From contig DASTVV010000033.1 of the NCBI GenBank assembly GCA_035758925.1, positions 1-8,460 of the forward strand: a DNA stretch of 8,460 nt, written 5' to 3'. This document shows, piece after piece, positions 1-6,701 of the stretch. Made by a program: the position numbers and the translations under genes. How positions within the stretch are numbered: the stretch's first letter is position 1; each line of letters begins with the position of its first letter. The DNA is from DASPMP01 sp035758925. GTDB lineage: Bacteria; Gemmatimonadota; Gemmatimonadetes; Gemmatimonadales; Gemmatimonadaceae. The notes beneath the pieces are model-generated. The model did no database searches. It was not told the origin of the DNA and worked only from the letters and a program-made list of their open reading frames with translations.

Positions 1-2270
1 ACCCGGAACCCGACCGACTCGTCGCGGCCTGGGGCACCGCACCGCAAATGGGGCTGCCCGAGGTGAATGTGCCCACCGGACTGTTCGAGGTCTTCCGCAC
101 ACAGACGCGCACGCTCGCGAAGCTCGCCGCGTGGGGACATACCGGTGTGACGCTCACGGGAAACGGCGGCGATCCGGAGCGGGTGGACGGCGCCAGCGTA
201 TCACGCGACTTCTTCAGCGCGCTGGGAGTCGCGCCATGGCGGGGTCGCGTGTTCGCCGCCGAGGAGACCGGTGCGGACAACGCGCCGCTGGCCATCATGA
301 TGAGCCACGCGCTGTGGCAGCGCCGCTATGCCGGCGATACATCGCTCGTGGGACGCACGATACAGGTCGACTCGCGGCCGGCAACCGTCGTGGGCATCAT
401 GCCGCCCGGTTTCGACTATCCCAACCGCGCACAAATCTGGACTCCGCTGTACGTCGATCCGGCCGCCTTCAACTGCTGGTGCTACGACCTGGTTGGCCGC
501 ATGAAGCCGGGCATCACCGCGGACGACGTCGCGCGCGACGTGATGACGATCGCCGACAACTTCGGCCTGACGCGCCGCGATGTCTTCCCCGACGCCAAGC
601 CAGGTGGCTCGCGTTTCATCGCGATGCCGCTCAGCGAGCGCATCGCTGGCGATCTCCAGCGGCCACTGCTGGTGCTTCTGGGCGCCGTGGGTCTCGTGCT
701 GCTCATCGGATGCGCCAACATCGCGAACCTGGTGCTGGTACGCGCCACCGCGCGCCGTCAGGAGCTGGCAATGCGTTGCTGCCTCGGCGCCGCGCCGCTT
801 CGCATCGCCGCACAGTTGTTGACGGAGAGCATCGTGCTTTCGACTATCGGCGCAGTCGCGGGGTTCGGGCTGGCGTACTGGGGAATCCAGGCGCTGCGCC
901 GACTGCCGCCGGATCAGTTCCCGCGGATCGGGGAAGCGGCTGTCGACCCGATCGTGTTGGTGTTCACGGCCGGCATCGCGGTGCTCACCGGCGTGCTTTG
1001 CGGGCTGGCGCCGGCGCTGCGCGCCTCGCGGCTGCAGCTGCACGACGCCGTGCGCGGCGGCGCCCGTGAGACTGGCGGCCCCGGCACTCGGCGCTGGAGC
1101 AACGGCTTCGTCGTCACGCAGTTCGCGCTCTCGGTGGTGTTGCTCGTGAGCGCGGGACTCCTGCTCCGCAGCTACCACCAGATCACGAATCGCGACTTCG
1201 GCTTCGTGCCGGAGCACGTCCTCACGGGTCGCATCACGCTGCCGTACCCGCGCTACGACACCAGCACCACCGTGTGGGCGTTCTACAATCCGCTGCTCGA
1301 CCGCGTGCGCGCCATCCCGGGCGTCAGCGAAGTGGGGCTCGCGTCGCGCATCCCGCTCACGCGCGGCAACCCGCAGAACGCCGTCGTGGCGGAGGGACAG
1401 GAACCAAGGCCTGGCCAGCCGGTACGCGTGGTCAACGTCCGCATCGTGACGCCGGGCTATTTTCGCGCGATGGGAACGGAGCTGCTCGAGGGACGCGACT
1501 TCCTGCCCAGCGACAATGAACGCAGCCCGCGTGTCACGGTGGTCGACGAAGCGTTCGCGAAGCACTTCTGGCCGAAGGGGAGCGCCATCGGCAAGCGCGT
1601 GCGCGGTCCCAGCGACACGTCTGCCACCCGATGGAGAACGATCGTGGGCGTGGTGCGCAACGTGAAGCACAACAAGCTGGACGAGGACACCGACATCCAG
1701 CTCTACGAGCCGTTCACGCGTTATGCCGTGTGGAGCAACTACCTCGTGGTGCGATCGACCGTGTCGCCAGAGGAGATGACGTCGCGCATTCGCGCCGAAA
1801 TCAAGGCACTGGACCCGAGTCTGCCGTTCTATGAAGTGCGCACGATGGACGAAGCCGTGAGCAAATCGCTCGGTGTGCGGCGGCTGACCAATCTCCTCCT
1901 CGCCGGCTTCGCGCTCACGGCGCTGATTCTCGCGTCCATCGGGATCTACGGGGTCATCTCGCTGAGCGTGAGCGCGCGCGTCCGCGAGTTCGGCGTGCGC
2001 ATGGCGCTCGGCGCCGACAGCTCGTCCATCAGGCGCATGGTGCTGCGCTACGGACTGGCCCTGGCCGCGGTGGGCGTCGCGATCGGCATCGCGGGCTCGT
2101 TCTACCTCACCCGCTTCGTGCAGAAGCTGCTCTTCGGCGTGGCGCCGTTCGACCTGCCGACGATTGCGAGCGTCGCGACGGTGTTGGCGGCGACAGGCCT
2201 GCTCGCGTCGTACCTGCCGGCCAGGCGGGCAACGCGCGCAGATCCGGTGAGTGCGTTGAGAGCCGAGTAG
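1..2270 (+). CDS. ADOP-type ABC transporter permease (MacB/FtsX family), 5' end outside window
   Basis: This is an inner-membrane permease of the MacB/FtsX class with the duplicated 'orphan permease' layout. The frame is open from the first bases: codons from position 3 read PEPDRLVAAWGTAPQ before the first in-window ATG at 48, and PEPDRL is typical of this family about 50 residues after the true start. The first TM helix and start codon therefore lie upstream. Counting from ATG 48, residues about 1-200 are a MacB-type periplasmic core. Residues about 205-330 are the first FtsX domain (TM helices near 206-231, 262-282 and 301-323), followed by a TM near 353-373. A second periplasmic core follows (about 385-610), with TYPGYFRAMG-like family text at 468-476. 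The second FtsX domain (about 625-740) carries VREFGVRMALGA and ends in PARRATRADPVSALRAE. No ATPase gene is visible, as is usual for ADOP genes. Substrate unknown; macrolide or peptide export is only a family-level guess. Confidence 0.96.
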   Translation, partial: PEPDRLVAAWGTAPQMGLPEVNVPTGLFEVFRTQTRTLAKLAAWGHTGVTLTGNGGDPERVDGASVSRDFFSALGVAPWRGRVFAAEETGADNAPLAIMMSHALWQRRYAGDTSLVGRTIQVDSRPATVVGIMPPGFDYPNRAQIWTPLYVDPAAFNCWCYDLVGRMKPGITADDVARDVMTIADNFGLTRRDVFPDAKPGGSRFIAMPLSERIAGDLQRPLLVLLGAVGLVLLIGCANIANLVLVRATARRQELAMRCCLGAAPLRIAAQLLTESIVLSTIGAVAGFGLAYWGIQALRRLPPDQFPRIGEAAVDPIVLVFTAGIAVLTGVLCGLAPALRASRLQLHDAVRGGARETGGPGTRRWSNGFVVTQFALSVVLLVSAGLLLRSYHQITNRDFGFVPEHVLTGRITLPYPRYDTSTTVWAFYNPLLDRVRAIPGVSEVGLASRIPLTRGNPQNAVVAEGQEPRPGQPVRVVNVRIVTPGYFRAMGTELLEGRDFLPSDNERSPRVTVVDEAFAKHFWPKGSAIGKRVRGPSDTSATRWRTIVGVVRNVKHNKLDEDTDIQLYEPFTRYAVWSNYLVVRSTVSPEEMTSRIRAEIKALDPSLPFYEVRTMDEAVSKSLGVRRLTNLLLAGFALTALILASIGIYGVISLSVSARVREFGVRMALGADSSSIRRMVLRYGLALAAVGVAIGIAGSFYLTRFVQKLLFGVAPFDLPTIASVATVLAATGLLASYLPARRATRADPVSALRAE

Positions 2271-2348
2271 TATAGCGCGGACCTTCGCCGAGAACCATTT
2301 CCAGACTCGCTAGTTTGCAACCGGTGAGCTATTGGGGAGGCAACGAGA

Positions 2349-2714
2349 ATGACCGCGCCAGATTCCCATCTCGATACCGTGTTGCGACGGGCGTATGCCA
2401 GCTTCAACGCCAGGGATATCGATGCCGTGCTCGCCCTCATGCATCCTGATGTCGATTGGCCCAACGGCTGGGAAGGCGGCTGGGTAAAGGGACATGAGGA
2501 GGTCCGCACGTATTGGACGCGACAATGGGCGGCCATCGATCCGCGCGTCGAGCCCCTCCGCTTCGAGAAACCGCGAGGTCACGAGACCATTCGAGTCGTC
2601 GTCGAGCAGACGGTGCGCGACCGTGAGGGGAATGTGCTGACGCGGGATGAGGTCCAGCACCTCTACTATTTCGAGGCCGGTCTCGTTCGCCGAATGGAGA
2701 TCGAGACGGACTAG
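2349..2714 (+). CDS. SnoaL-like / NTF2-like small protein
   Basis: A 121-residue, soluble, probably cytoplasmic protein of the NTF2-like superfamily (SnoaL-like or DUF4440-like). The N-terminal helix reads AYASFNARDIDAVLALMHPDVDW (residues about 15-37, with the usual F-N-x-x-D and HPDVDW features). It is followed by a Trp-rich stretch with a G-H-E-E-V-R-x-Y-W motif (about 52-60) and C-terminal beta strands ending in HLYYFEAGLVRRMEIE. The length is normal for a single cone-shaped NTF2 domain. Members can be isomerases, hydrolases or ligand-binding proteins, so no reaction can be assigned. The start is supported by GGGGAGG at 2334-2340, 8 nt before the ATG. It lies 78 bp after the permease stop in the same direction; co-transcription is possible but unproven. 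The repeat copy at 2756-2910 begins 41 bp after its stop and could act as an mRNA 3' structure. Confidence 0.9.
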   Translation: MTAPDSHLDTVLRRAYASFNARDIDAVLALMHPDVDWPNGWEGGWVKGHEEVRTYWTRQWAAIDPRVEPLRFEKPRGHETIRVVVEQTVRDREGNVLTRDEVQHLYYFEAGLVRRMEIETD

Positions 2715-2755
2715 GCTCACCGGCGTGTCACCGGTTCCCTCGACGCACCGAGCGA

Positions 2756-2910
2756 GGGCCGGGAGTCCCCTCGCTCACCACGCTGTGCTCCTCCGCGGGC
2801 TCTCATTCGCTGGGCTCATTGCGAGCCCTTGTGCGGTGCTCGCTGGCTTCGGCGGTCGGAGCTTGTAGCTCCTCCCGCCTCAGGCGATTCGCTCCGGGGA
2901 CTCCCGGCCC
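2756..2910 (+). repeat. Dispersed ~155-bp repeat with terminal inverted arms, copy 1
   Basis: Perfect 15-bp inverted arms bound the element: GGGCCGGGAGTCCCC (2756-2770) and GGGGACTCCCGGCCC (2896-2910). Inside lie two further hairpins: GGGCTC-ATTGC-GAGCCC (2812-2828) and GGAGCT-TGT-AGCTCC (2858-2872). A second copy occurs at about 7540-7696 with roughly 90% identity by eye, including 46 identical bases (2831-2876 versus 7616-7661). A competing local hairpin also exists: GAGCGAGGG (2750-2758) can pair with CCCTCGCTC (2768-2776). No protein is encoded and I see no target-site duplication, so it could be a MITE-like element, a REP/BIME-type intergenic repeat or a structured RNA. It lies wholly between two genes. 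Confidence 0.85.
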
Positions 2911-2989
2911 GAACATTAGCAAACCCTCTTGCGTGACCCTGTGCAACGCTTCAGCTTGCGCACGCTTCTCACCTGGGAGAATCGTCGAC

Positions 2990-3445
2990 ATGTTCGGAAA
3001 GATCTCTGCGAGGGCATTGATGCTTGCCCTTCTCTTTGGCGCCAGCTCGCTGCAAGCCCAGCAGGCGCAGCCCAGTGCCGTAACGCAGTCGAGTCAGGCT
3101 TCCCCCTCAGATGTCATCGCCAAGGGAAACCTGGACGGACAGGCCGCAGCACGCCCCGTCGGAACCGCCGGCTGGATGACCGGTGGTGTCTTTACCGGAC
3201 TTCTCACTGGGCTGATCGGCACGGTAGTCATCTGGGCCGTCGCTGGGAACAGCGACGTGAACGTGCCGGCGGACAAGCGCTCGCTCATCGCTGGAGAGAG
3301 CGCCACTTACCAGCAGGCGTATCAGGCGGGGTTTGGGGAGAAGTTGAAGTCGAAGAGAAAAGGCGCGGCGCTCACCGGTGGTTTGATCGGGACCGCCACA
3401 TTCCTGATCATCTACCTCTCGGCGACCAGCGGCGGCTCTCAGTGA
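2990..3445 (+). CDS. Small exported protein with two glycine-rich membrane segments, function unknown
   Basis: A 151-residue protein I do not recognise. Residues 1-22 look like a Sec signal peptide: positive MFGKISAR start, hydrophobic ALMLALLFGASS core, and cleavage after SLQA. A Gln/Ser-rich linker (23-55) follows. Then come two hydrophobic, glycine-rich segments, about 62-83 (GGVFTGLLTGLIGTVVIWAV) and about 126-147 (ALTGGLIGTATFLIIYLSA). They are separated by a polar stretch with VPADKRSLIAGESATYQQAYQAGFGEK and a Lys/Arg cluster (KSKRK). I chose ATG 2990 because GGGAG lies at 2975-2979 (10 nt upstream) and the signal peptide begins there; the frame stays open further upstream, but that extension reads through the repeat and looks noncoding. 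Related small two-TM proteins occur in environmental bacteria, but I cannot name a family. It begins 79 bp after the end of repeat copy 1. Confidence 0.78.
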   Translation: MFGKISARALMLALLFGASSLQAQQAQPSAVTQSSQASPSDVIAKGNLDGQAAARPVGTAGWMTGGVFTGLLTGLIGTVVIWAVAGNSDVNVPADKRSLIAGESATYQQAYQAGFGEKLKSKRKGAALTGGLIGTATFLIIYLSATSGGSQ

Positions 3446-3533
3446 GAAACCACGAACCGATCGGCATTGATCGGCGGAATCGGCGCTCATCCGCGTCCCA
3501 ACCTTTGACAGTCAGGCTCGGACCAACTCGCTG

Positions 3534-3562
3534 TTGACTGCCCGACAGGACTTTCATATACT
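3534..3562 (+). promoter_or_regulatory. Strong sigma-70-type promoter candidate
   Basis: TTGACT (3534-3539, 5 of 6 to the -35 consensus) is separated by exactly 17 bp from TATACT (3557-3562, 5 of 6 to the -10 consensus). The predicted start is near 3568-3570, giving a leader of about 127 nt before the phosphatase start. A CAGTCA (3509-3514) / TGACTG (3535-3540) inverted pair overlaps the -35 and could be an operator. The transcript would open with a small stem, CTGCC/GGCAG (3570-3574 with 3581-3585). This is the only near-consensus promoter I found in the window. Confidence 0.6.
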
Positions 3563-3623
3563 GCGCGCCCTGCCAAAGCCGGCAGACTCACGCACCAAAA
3601 CACCATGAGACGAATTCACCGCA

Positions 3624-3685
3624 GTCCAGCGCCGTGCCCGCGAGGTCCTGAATCATTCAGGAGACTCGGGTATTTGCGGCTGGAC
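3624..3685 (+). promoter_or_regulatory. Long nested hairpin in the leader upstream of the histidine phosphatase
   Basis: These 62 bases can fold into one long imperfect hairpin. The base is GTCCA/TGGAC (3624-3628 with 3681-3685), then a GC bulge, then GCCG/CGGC (3631-3634 with 3677-3680) extendable by two G-U pairs. The middle is CCC/GGG plus GAG/CTC (3637-3639 and 3642-3644 with 3665-3670), with a CG bulge. The tip is TCCTGAA/TTCAGGA (3646-3652 with 3656-3662) closed by the loop TCA. At DNA level the tip is an 8-1-8 palindrome that could instead be a protein operator. It sits after the promoter at 3534-3562 and ends 10 nt before the phosphatase GTG. It matches no riboswitch class that I recognise. 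An attenuator, a small RNA or a repressor site are all possible. Confidence 0.45.
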
Positions 3686-3695
3686 ATGATCGCGG

Positions 3696-4409
3696 GTGGA
3701 GGCTTCGTCTCGGGATAAGCTGGCATTAGCCATTTCTGACGCGACGCCCCGTCCGCACACAGCGCGGCTTTTTCTCGCGCGCCATGGCGCGACGGGGTTC
3801 ACCTCCGAGGATCGGTTTTCGGGAGCGGAGGGCGCGGAGCTCTCGGACGAGGGACGAGCGCAGGCCGCCGACCTCGGCGACCGGCTTCGGCCCGAGGCCA
3901 TTCAGGCGATCTTCAGCAGTCCGCTGTCGCGCGCGGTGGAGACAGCGAGGATCATCGCGAGTCGATGCGCTGTAACGCCGGAGACGCGCCAGGGCTTGAG
4001 CGAAATCAGCCACGGACATTGGGAGGGGCTCACCCGCGCTGAAGTCGAGCGACGCTTCCCGGAGGAGTACGCGGCCTGGGAGGCCGATCCGTTCACGTTC
4101 GCGCCAGCCCAGGGTGAGACGGGCGTTGCCGTGCTGGCCCGCGCGCTGCCCGTGATTCGCGACATCGTCACGCGACATGAGGGTCAGCGCGTCCTCGTGG
4201 TGTCACACAAGGCGACGATTCGCATCCTGCTCAGCAGTCTGCTGGGCTTCGACGCCCGCGGCTACCGCGACCGGCTGGACCAGGCTCCCGCGTGTCTCAA
4301 CGTGCTCGACTTCCGCGATCCGGTACGCGTGCGACTCATGCTGTTCAACGACACGTCGCACTACGACCGGCATCCGCGCGTGTCGGGCCGCAACCTTTCG
4401 CGCTGGTGA
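3696..4409 (+). CDS. Histidine phosphatase family protein (phosphoglycerate mutase superfamily)
   Basis: A 237-residue cytoplasmic phosphatase or mutase of the two-histidine superfamily. The catalytic set is visible: RHG at 29-31 (phospho-accepting His30, in LFLARHGAT), Arg79 in SSPLSRAVETA, acidic Glu103 in LSEISHGHWEGLT, and the second His171 in VVSHKATIR. SDEGRAQA (50-57) is also typical. Family relatives hydrolyse phosphomonoesters (alpha-ribazole phosphate, phosphoglycerates, sugar phosphates); the substrate cannot be read from this sequence. Position 172 is Lys where many members have Gly (SHK for SHG), a known variant that does not remove catalytic residues. The start is uncertain: GTG 3696 is the first start after an in-frame stop (3687-3689), but there is no Shine-Dalgarno upstream and about 24 residues precede the conserved core. 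It is probably transcribed from the promoter at 3534-3562 as a single gene. Confidence 0.92.
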   Translation: MEASSRDKLALAISDATPRPHTARLFLARHGATGFTSEDRFSGAEGAELSDEGRAQAADLGDRLRPEAIQAIFSSPLSRAVETARIIASRCAVTPETRQGLSEISHGHWEGLTRAEVERRFPEEYAAWEADPFTFAPAQGETGVAVLARALPVIRDIVTRHEGQRVLVVSHKATIRILLSSLLGFDARGYRDRLDQAPACLNVLDFRDPVRVRLMLFNDTSHYDRHPRVSGRNLSRW

Positions 4410-4886
4410 TCCCGACCGCCGCGAGTTCTCTATATGAATGTCGCGCCTGGACGGAGCACGGGCACGAGCGGTCCAGAGCCTGCCTAACGAATGCGTAGCG
4501 GAGCCGAACATCGCCCGCGCCGAGGAACCTGTCGGATGCAGAGGAAAGCTTGACCGGCGCCGTTGATCCTGCCTGGACGCTCTCGGGCGACCAGGTGCGC
4601 TCGATGCATGAAGCGCTTGTGATCAGACAGGCGGCGAGTAAGGCGACGACCGCGCGTGAGGACATTGCGGTGGGAGGAAAGAGAATCGTTCGGTTCGGTC
4701 TGAATGTACCGCTCAGGAAAAGACCCGAAGTGCACCGTACCACGTCATCGCGGTTTGCGCGGCAGTGGTCGGGCGTTTGCCAGATCTCTCACCAGCGAAT
4801 CAGACACCTGGTCGGCCTGATTCCCGTAGTGCATGCCGTAACTGTGAGTACGTCCAGCTCGCTCGAGTGGCGTGGTGAGGTTCAGC
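4410..4886. other. 477-bp stretch without a convincing gene
   Basis: No reading frame here resembles a protein I recognise on the plus strand. On the minus strand an open frame from ATG at 4665 down to about 4345 begins with a signal-peptide-like sequence (SSRAVVALLAACLITSASC) and continues with DRFLGAGDVRLRYAF, which faintly resembles the start of exported alpha/beta hydrolases. It then loses resemblance, has no ribosome-binding site (upstream is pyrimidine-rich) and overlaps the phosphatase end, so a decayed gene is possible but unproven. CTGGAC (4447-4452) can pair with GTCCAG (4471-4476), without a T-tract. I see no clear promoter for the gene that follows. Confidence 0.4.
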
Positions 4887-6701
4887 GTGAGCGTGAGATC
4901 AACGTTTCAAGGTTTTCTATCGACCATAACGCCGAAAGCGTGGTCGAGTACGTCGGCCAACGGCGCCGGCCGCCCCGTCACGATAAACCCGCCACTCGTC
5001 CCGTTGGAGGAAGAGGCAGCGGACGGAAGCGGCGTCCACGACGTGCTCAAGAAGACGAACTTCTGGTTCAATCGTGAGCTCTACCAGCTGGAGCAGGAGG
5101 CCTTACGCCAGGGCGGCGAATGGGCGATGAAGGGTGTGCCGCACCCATCCGTGAAGCGCGACGAGCCGCTGCCAGTGGAAAAGGTCCTGATCGCCAGGTC
5201 GAGGGAGACCTACCGCCAGTGGATCGAGCGCGTTCGCACGAAAATGCAGGACGCGATCGAGACCGCGGCGCAGGACGTTGCCCTCAAAATGGTAGCGCTG
5301 GGTTTTGCCACGAGGACGCTGGAGGCAACGCAGCTGGATCTCGCCGTGAAGCAGCGCGCCGCCGTAGACATGCGCGAACAGCTGCGCGAGCGAGCTATTC
5401 CGTTCGGCTACAAGCCGTTCATTCGCAAGCGGTGGGGCATCCCGATTCTCGCGCTCCTGGTGCTGGTGGAGTTCGTCGCGAACTTCCCGGTGTTCCGCAT
5501 CCTTCTCCCCATGAGCGCCCAGCTCGTGGACATCTCGGAACGGCTCACTCGCGGGGTGATCGACTACGGTCTCCTCACGGGGGCCTTTCATTTTCTTCAG
5601 GATCTTTCCTTAAGGCCTGAAGCCGTCGCGGTCGCGGGTGTCGTCGTGCTGTCGACGGTGGTCGTCGCGGACATGTTCGGGATCTCGCTGCGGCCGCTCG
5701 TGGCGTTGAGCGCGAAGGACAACCCTGGAGCAGCCGTCGGCATCAAGCGCCACAAGCGCCAGCACATCGCGCGCGTCCTGCTCGCGCTCACCGGCGTCGT
5801 CGTGATCATCTCGGCGCTCTATCGCGCCCGCGGAGAGCTGCCCCAGACCGCGATGGCTCGCGTCGCCACGGACTCGGCGCGGGTGGCGATGATCGATGCG
5901 CAACTGCGGAGCGCCGTGCAGCAGGGAAGTCCCGCGGTGGGCGCGCTGACGCTTCGCCTGCGCGACGCGGAGCGAGTGCTGCAGCTCCGTCGCGACGAGG
6001 CGGCCTACGCGGAAACCGTGCAGCGGTCCAACTTTGCGATTCTGCTCCTGAACGTCGCCATCGCGTTCGCGGCGGCATGCGTCGGCTTCTCGAAGACGCA
6101 AGAGAACCTGATGGACGAGCTCACCGAGGATCCGCGCTACGTCGAGCTCAAAGCAGAGATCATGCGGCTGACGCGAGAGGCGGTGGAGCAGCGCCAGCTC
6201 GCCCGGGAGGCCATCGGGAACGCCCGCGCCGGCATCAGCACCGTTCGCCACCTGCAGGCCGCGCGACCACTCGACGACTGGCCCGCGAAACAGGAGCGAC
6301 TCCAGGCAGCCATCCAGATGTTCCGGTCGGAGAACGCGCGGCTTCGCATGCTGGACCCCGGCGACATCGCGGCTTTCCAGCTGAGCGCGCACATCGATTT
6401 CCCCGAGGTGCCTCACGAACCCTTAAGGGTGCCCGCGGGGTTCGAGAACCGGGAGCTGGAGCTTCAGGTCCTGAGCGCCGACTTCGAGCGCGTGTCGAAG
6501 CGTCTTGCGGCCGACCTCGAGAGAGCGGCGTCAGAAGCAGCGCCGGCGACCCCGGCGACGGCTGCCACTACGATGTCAGCGAAGACCGGTTCGGCGCCAG
6601 CAACAGCGGCGACGGATGCGACAATGCCGTCGGAACTCACAACGGTGGCGGAAGGGACAGCGCCGTCGCGTGCGCCGGGAGCGTCGGAGGCCGCAGCGTG
6701 A
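4887..6701 (+). CDS. Four-TM membrane protein with long coiled-coil C-terminus, function unknown
   Basis: A protein of about 604 residues that I do not recognise. The N-terminal part (to about 180) is soluble and helical, with repeated heptad-like stretches. TM helices lie near 184-206, 246-267, 294-312 and 382-401. Charge distribution (KPFIRKRWG before TM1; GIKRHKRQHIAR before TM3) places both termini in the cytoplasm, with a helical periplasmic loop of about 70 residues between TM3 and TM4. Residues about 410-485 are strongly coiled-coil-like (ELKAEIMRLTREAVEQRQLAREA). The last ~55 residues are an Ala/Thr/Pro/Ser-rich low-complexity tail. The start is uncertain: GTG 4887 has GAGG at 4877-4880, 6 nt upstream; GTG 4872, 4875 and 4893 are alternatives. 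Its stop overlaps the start of the VWA lipoprotein gene, so the two are almost certainly co-translated. The layout recalls DUF4407-type membrane proteins, but I cannot show homology. Confidence 0.83.
   Translation: MSVRSTFQGFLSTITPKAWSSTSANGAGRPVTINPPLVPLEEEAADGSGVHDVLKKTNFWFNRELYQLEQEALRQGGEWAMKGVPHPSVKRDEPLPVEKVLIARSRETYRQWIERVRTKMQDAIETAAQDVALKMVALGFATRTLEATQLDLAVKQRAAVDMREQLRERAIPFGYKPFIRKRWGIPILALLVLVEFVANFPVFRILLPMSAQLVDISERLTRGVIDYGLLTGAFHFLQDLSLRPEAVAVAGVVVLSTVVVADMFGISLRPLVALSAKDNPGAAVGIKRHKRQHIARVLLALTGVVVIISALYRARGELPQTAMARVATDSARVAMIDAQLRSAVQQGSPAVGALTLRLRDAERVLQLRRDEAAYAETVQRSNFAILLLNVAIAFAAACVGFSKTQENLMDELTEDPRYVELKAEIMRLTREAVEQRQLAREAIGNARAGISTVRHLQAARPLDDWPAKQERLQAAIQMFRSENARLRMLDPGDIAAFQLSAHIDFPEVPHEPLRVPAGFENRELELQVLSADFERVSKRLAADLERAASEAAPATPATAATTMSAKTGSAPATAATDATMPSELTTVAEGTAPSRAPGASEAAA

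Noticed and set aside
201..1670. Long minus-strand open frame (489 codons) opposite the permease
   Set aside because: It is antisense to a clear MacB/FtsX gene, is rich in Arg/His/Ala as expected from a GC-rich shadow frame, and shows no motif.
2647..2868. Open frames ending in AVLAGFGGRSL here and at 7354-7653
   Set aside because: The shared peptide comes from the duplicated repeat DNA and its GGAGCTTGTAGCTCC hairpin; both frames begin inside other genes and lack start signals. They are spurious products of the repeat.
3505..3510. Perfect TTGACA upstream of the promoter
   Set aside because: No -10-like hexamer at 16-18 bp; the TTGACT/TATACT pair 29 bp further on fits better.
3605..3718. 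37-codon frame upstream of the phosphatase
   Set aside because: No ribosome-binding site and no recognisable sequence; most of it lies within the hairpin at 3624-3685. Kept only as a possible leader peptide in the findings.
4447..4476. CTGGAC/GTCCAG hairpin after the phosphatase gene as a terminator
   Set aside because: Only 6 bp with an 18-nt loop and no T-tract, so intrinsic termination is not supported.
4482..4488. GCCTAAC, as in integron attC sites
   Set aside because: No matching inverse core site (GTTAGGC-like) downstream and no integrase or cassette array.
4550..5077. Plus-strand open frame of 175 codons
   Set aside because: TTG start without a Shine-Dalgarno, low-complexity Arg-rich product, and it overlaps the start of the better supported membrane-protein gene in another frame.
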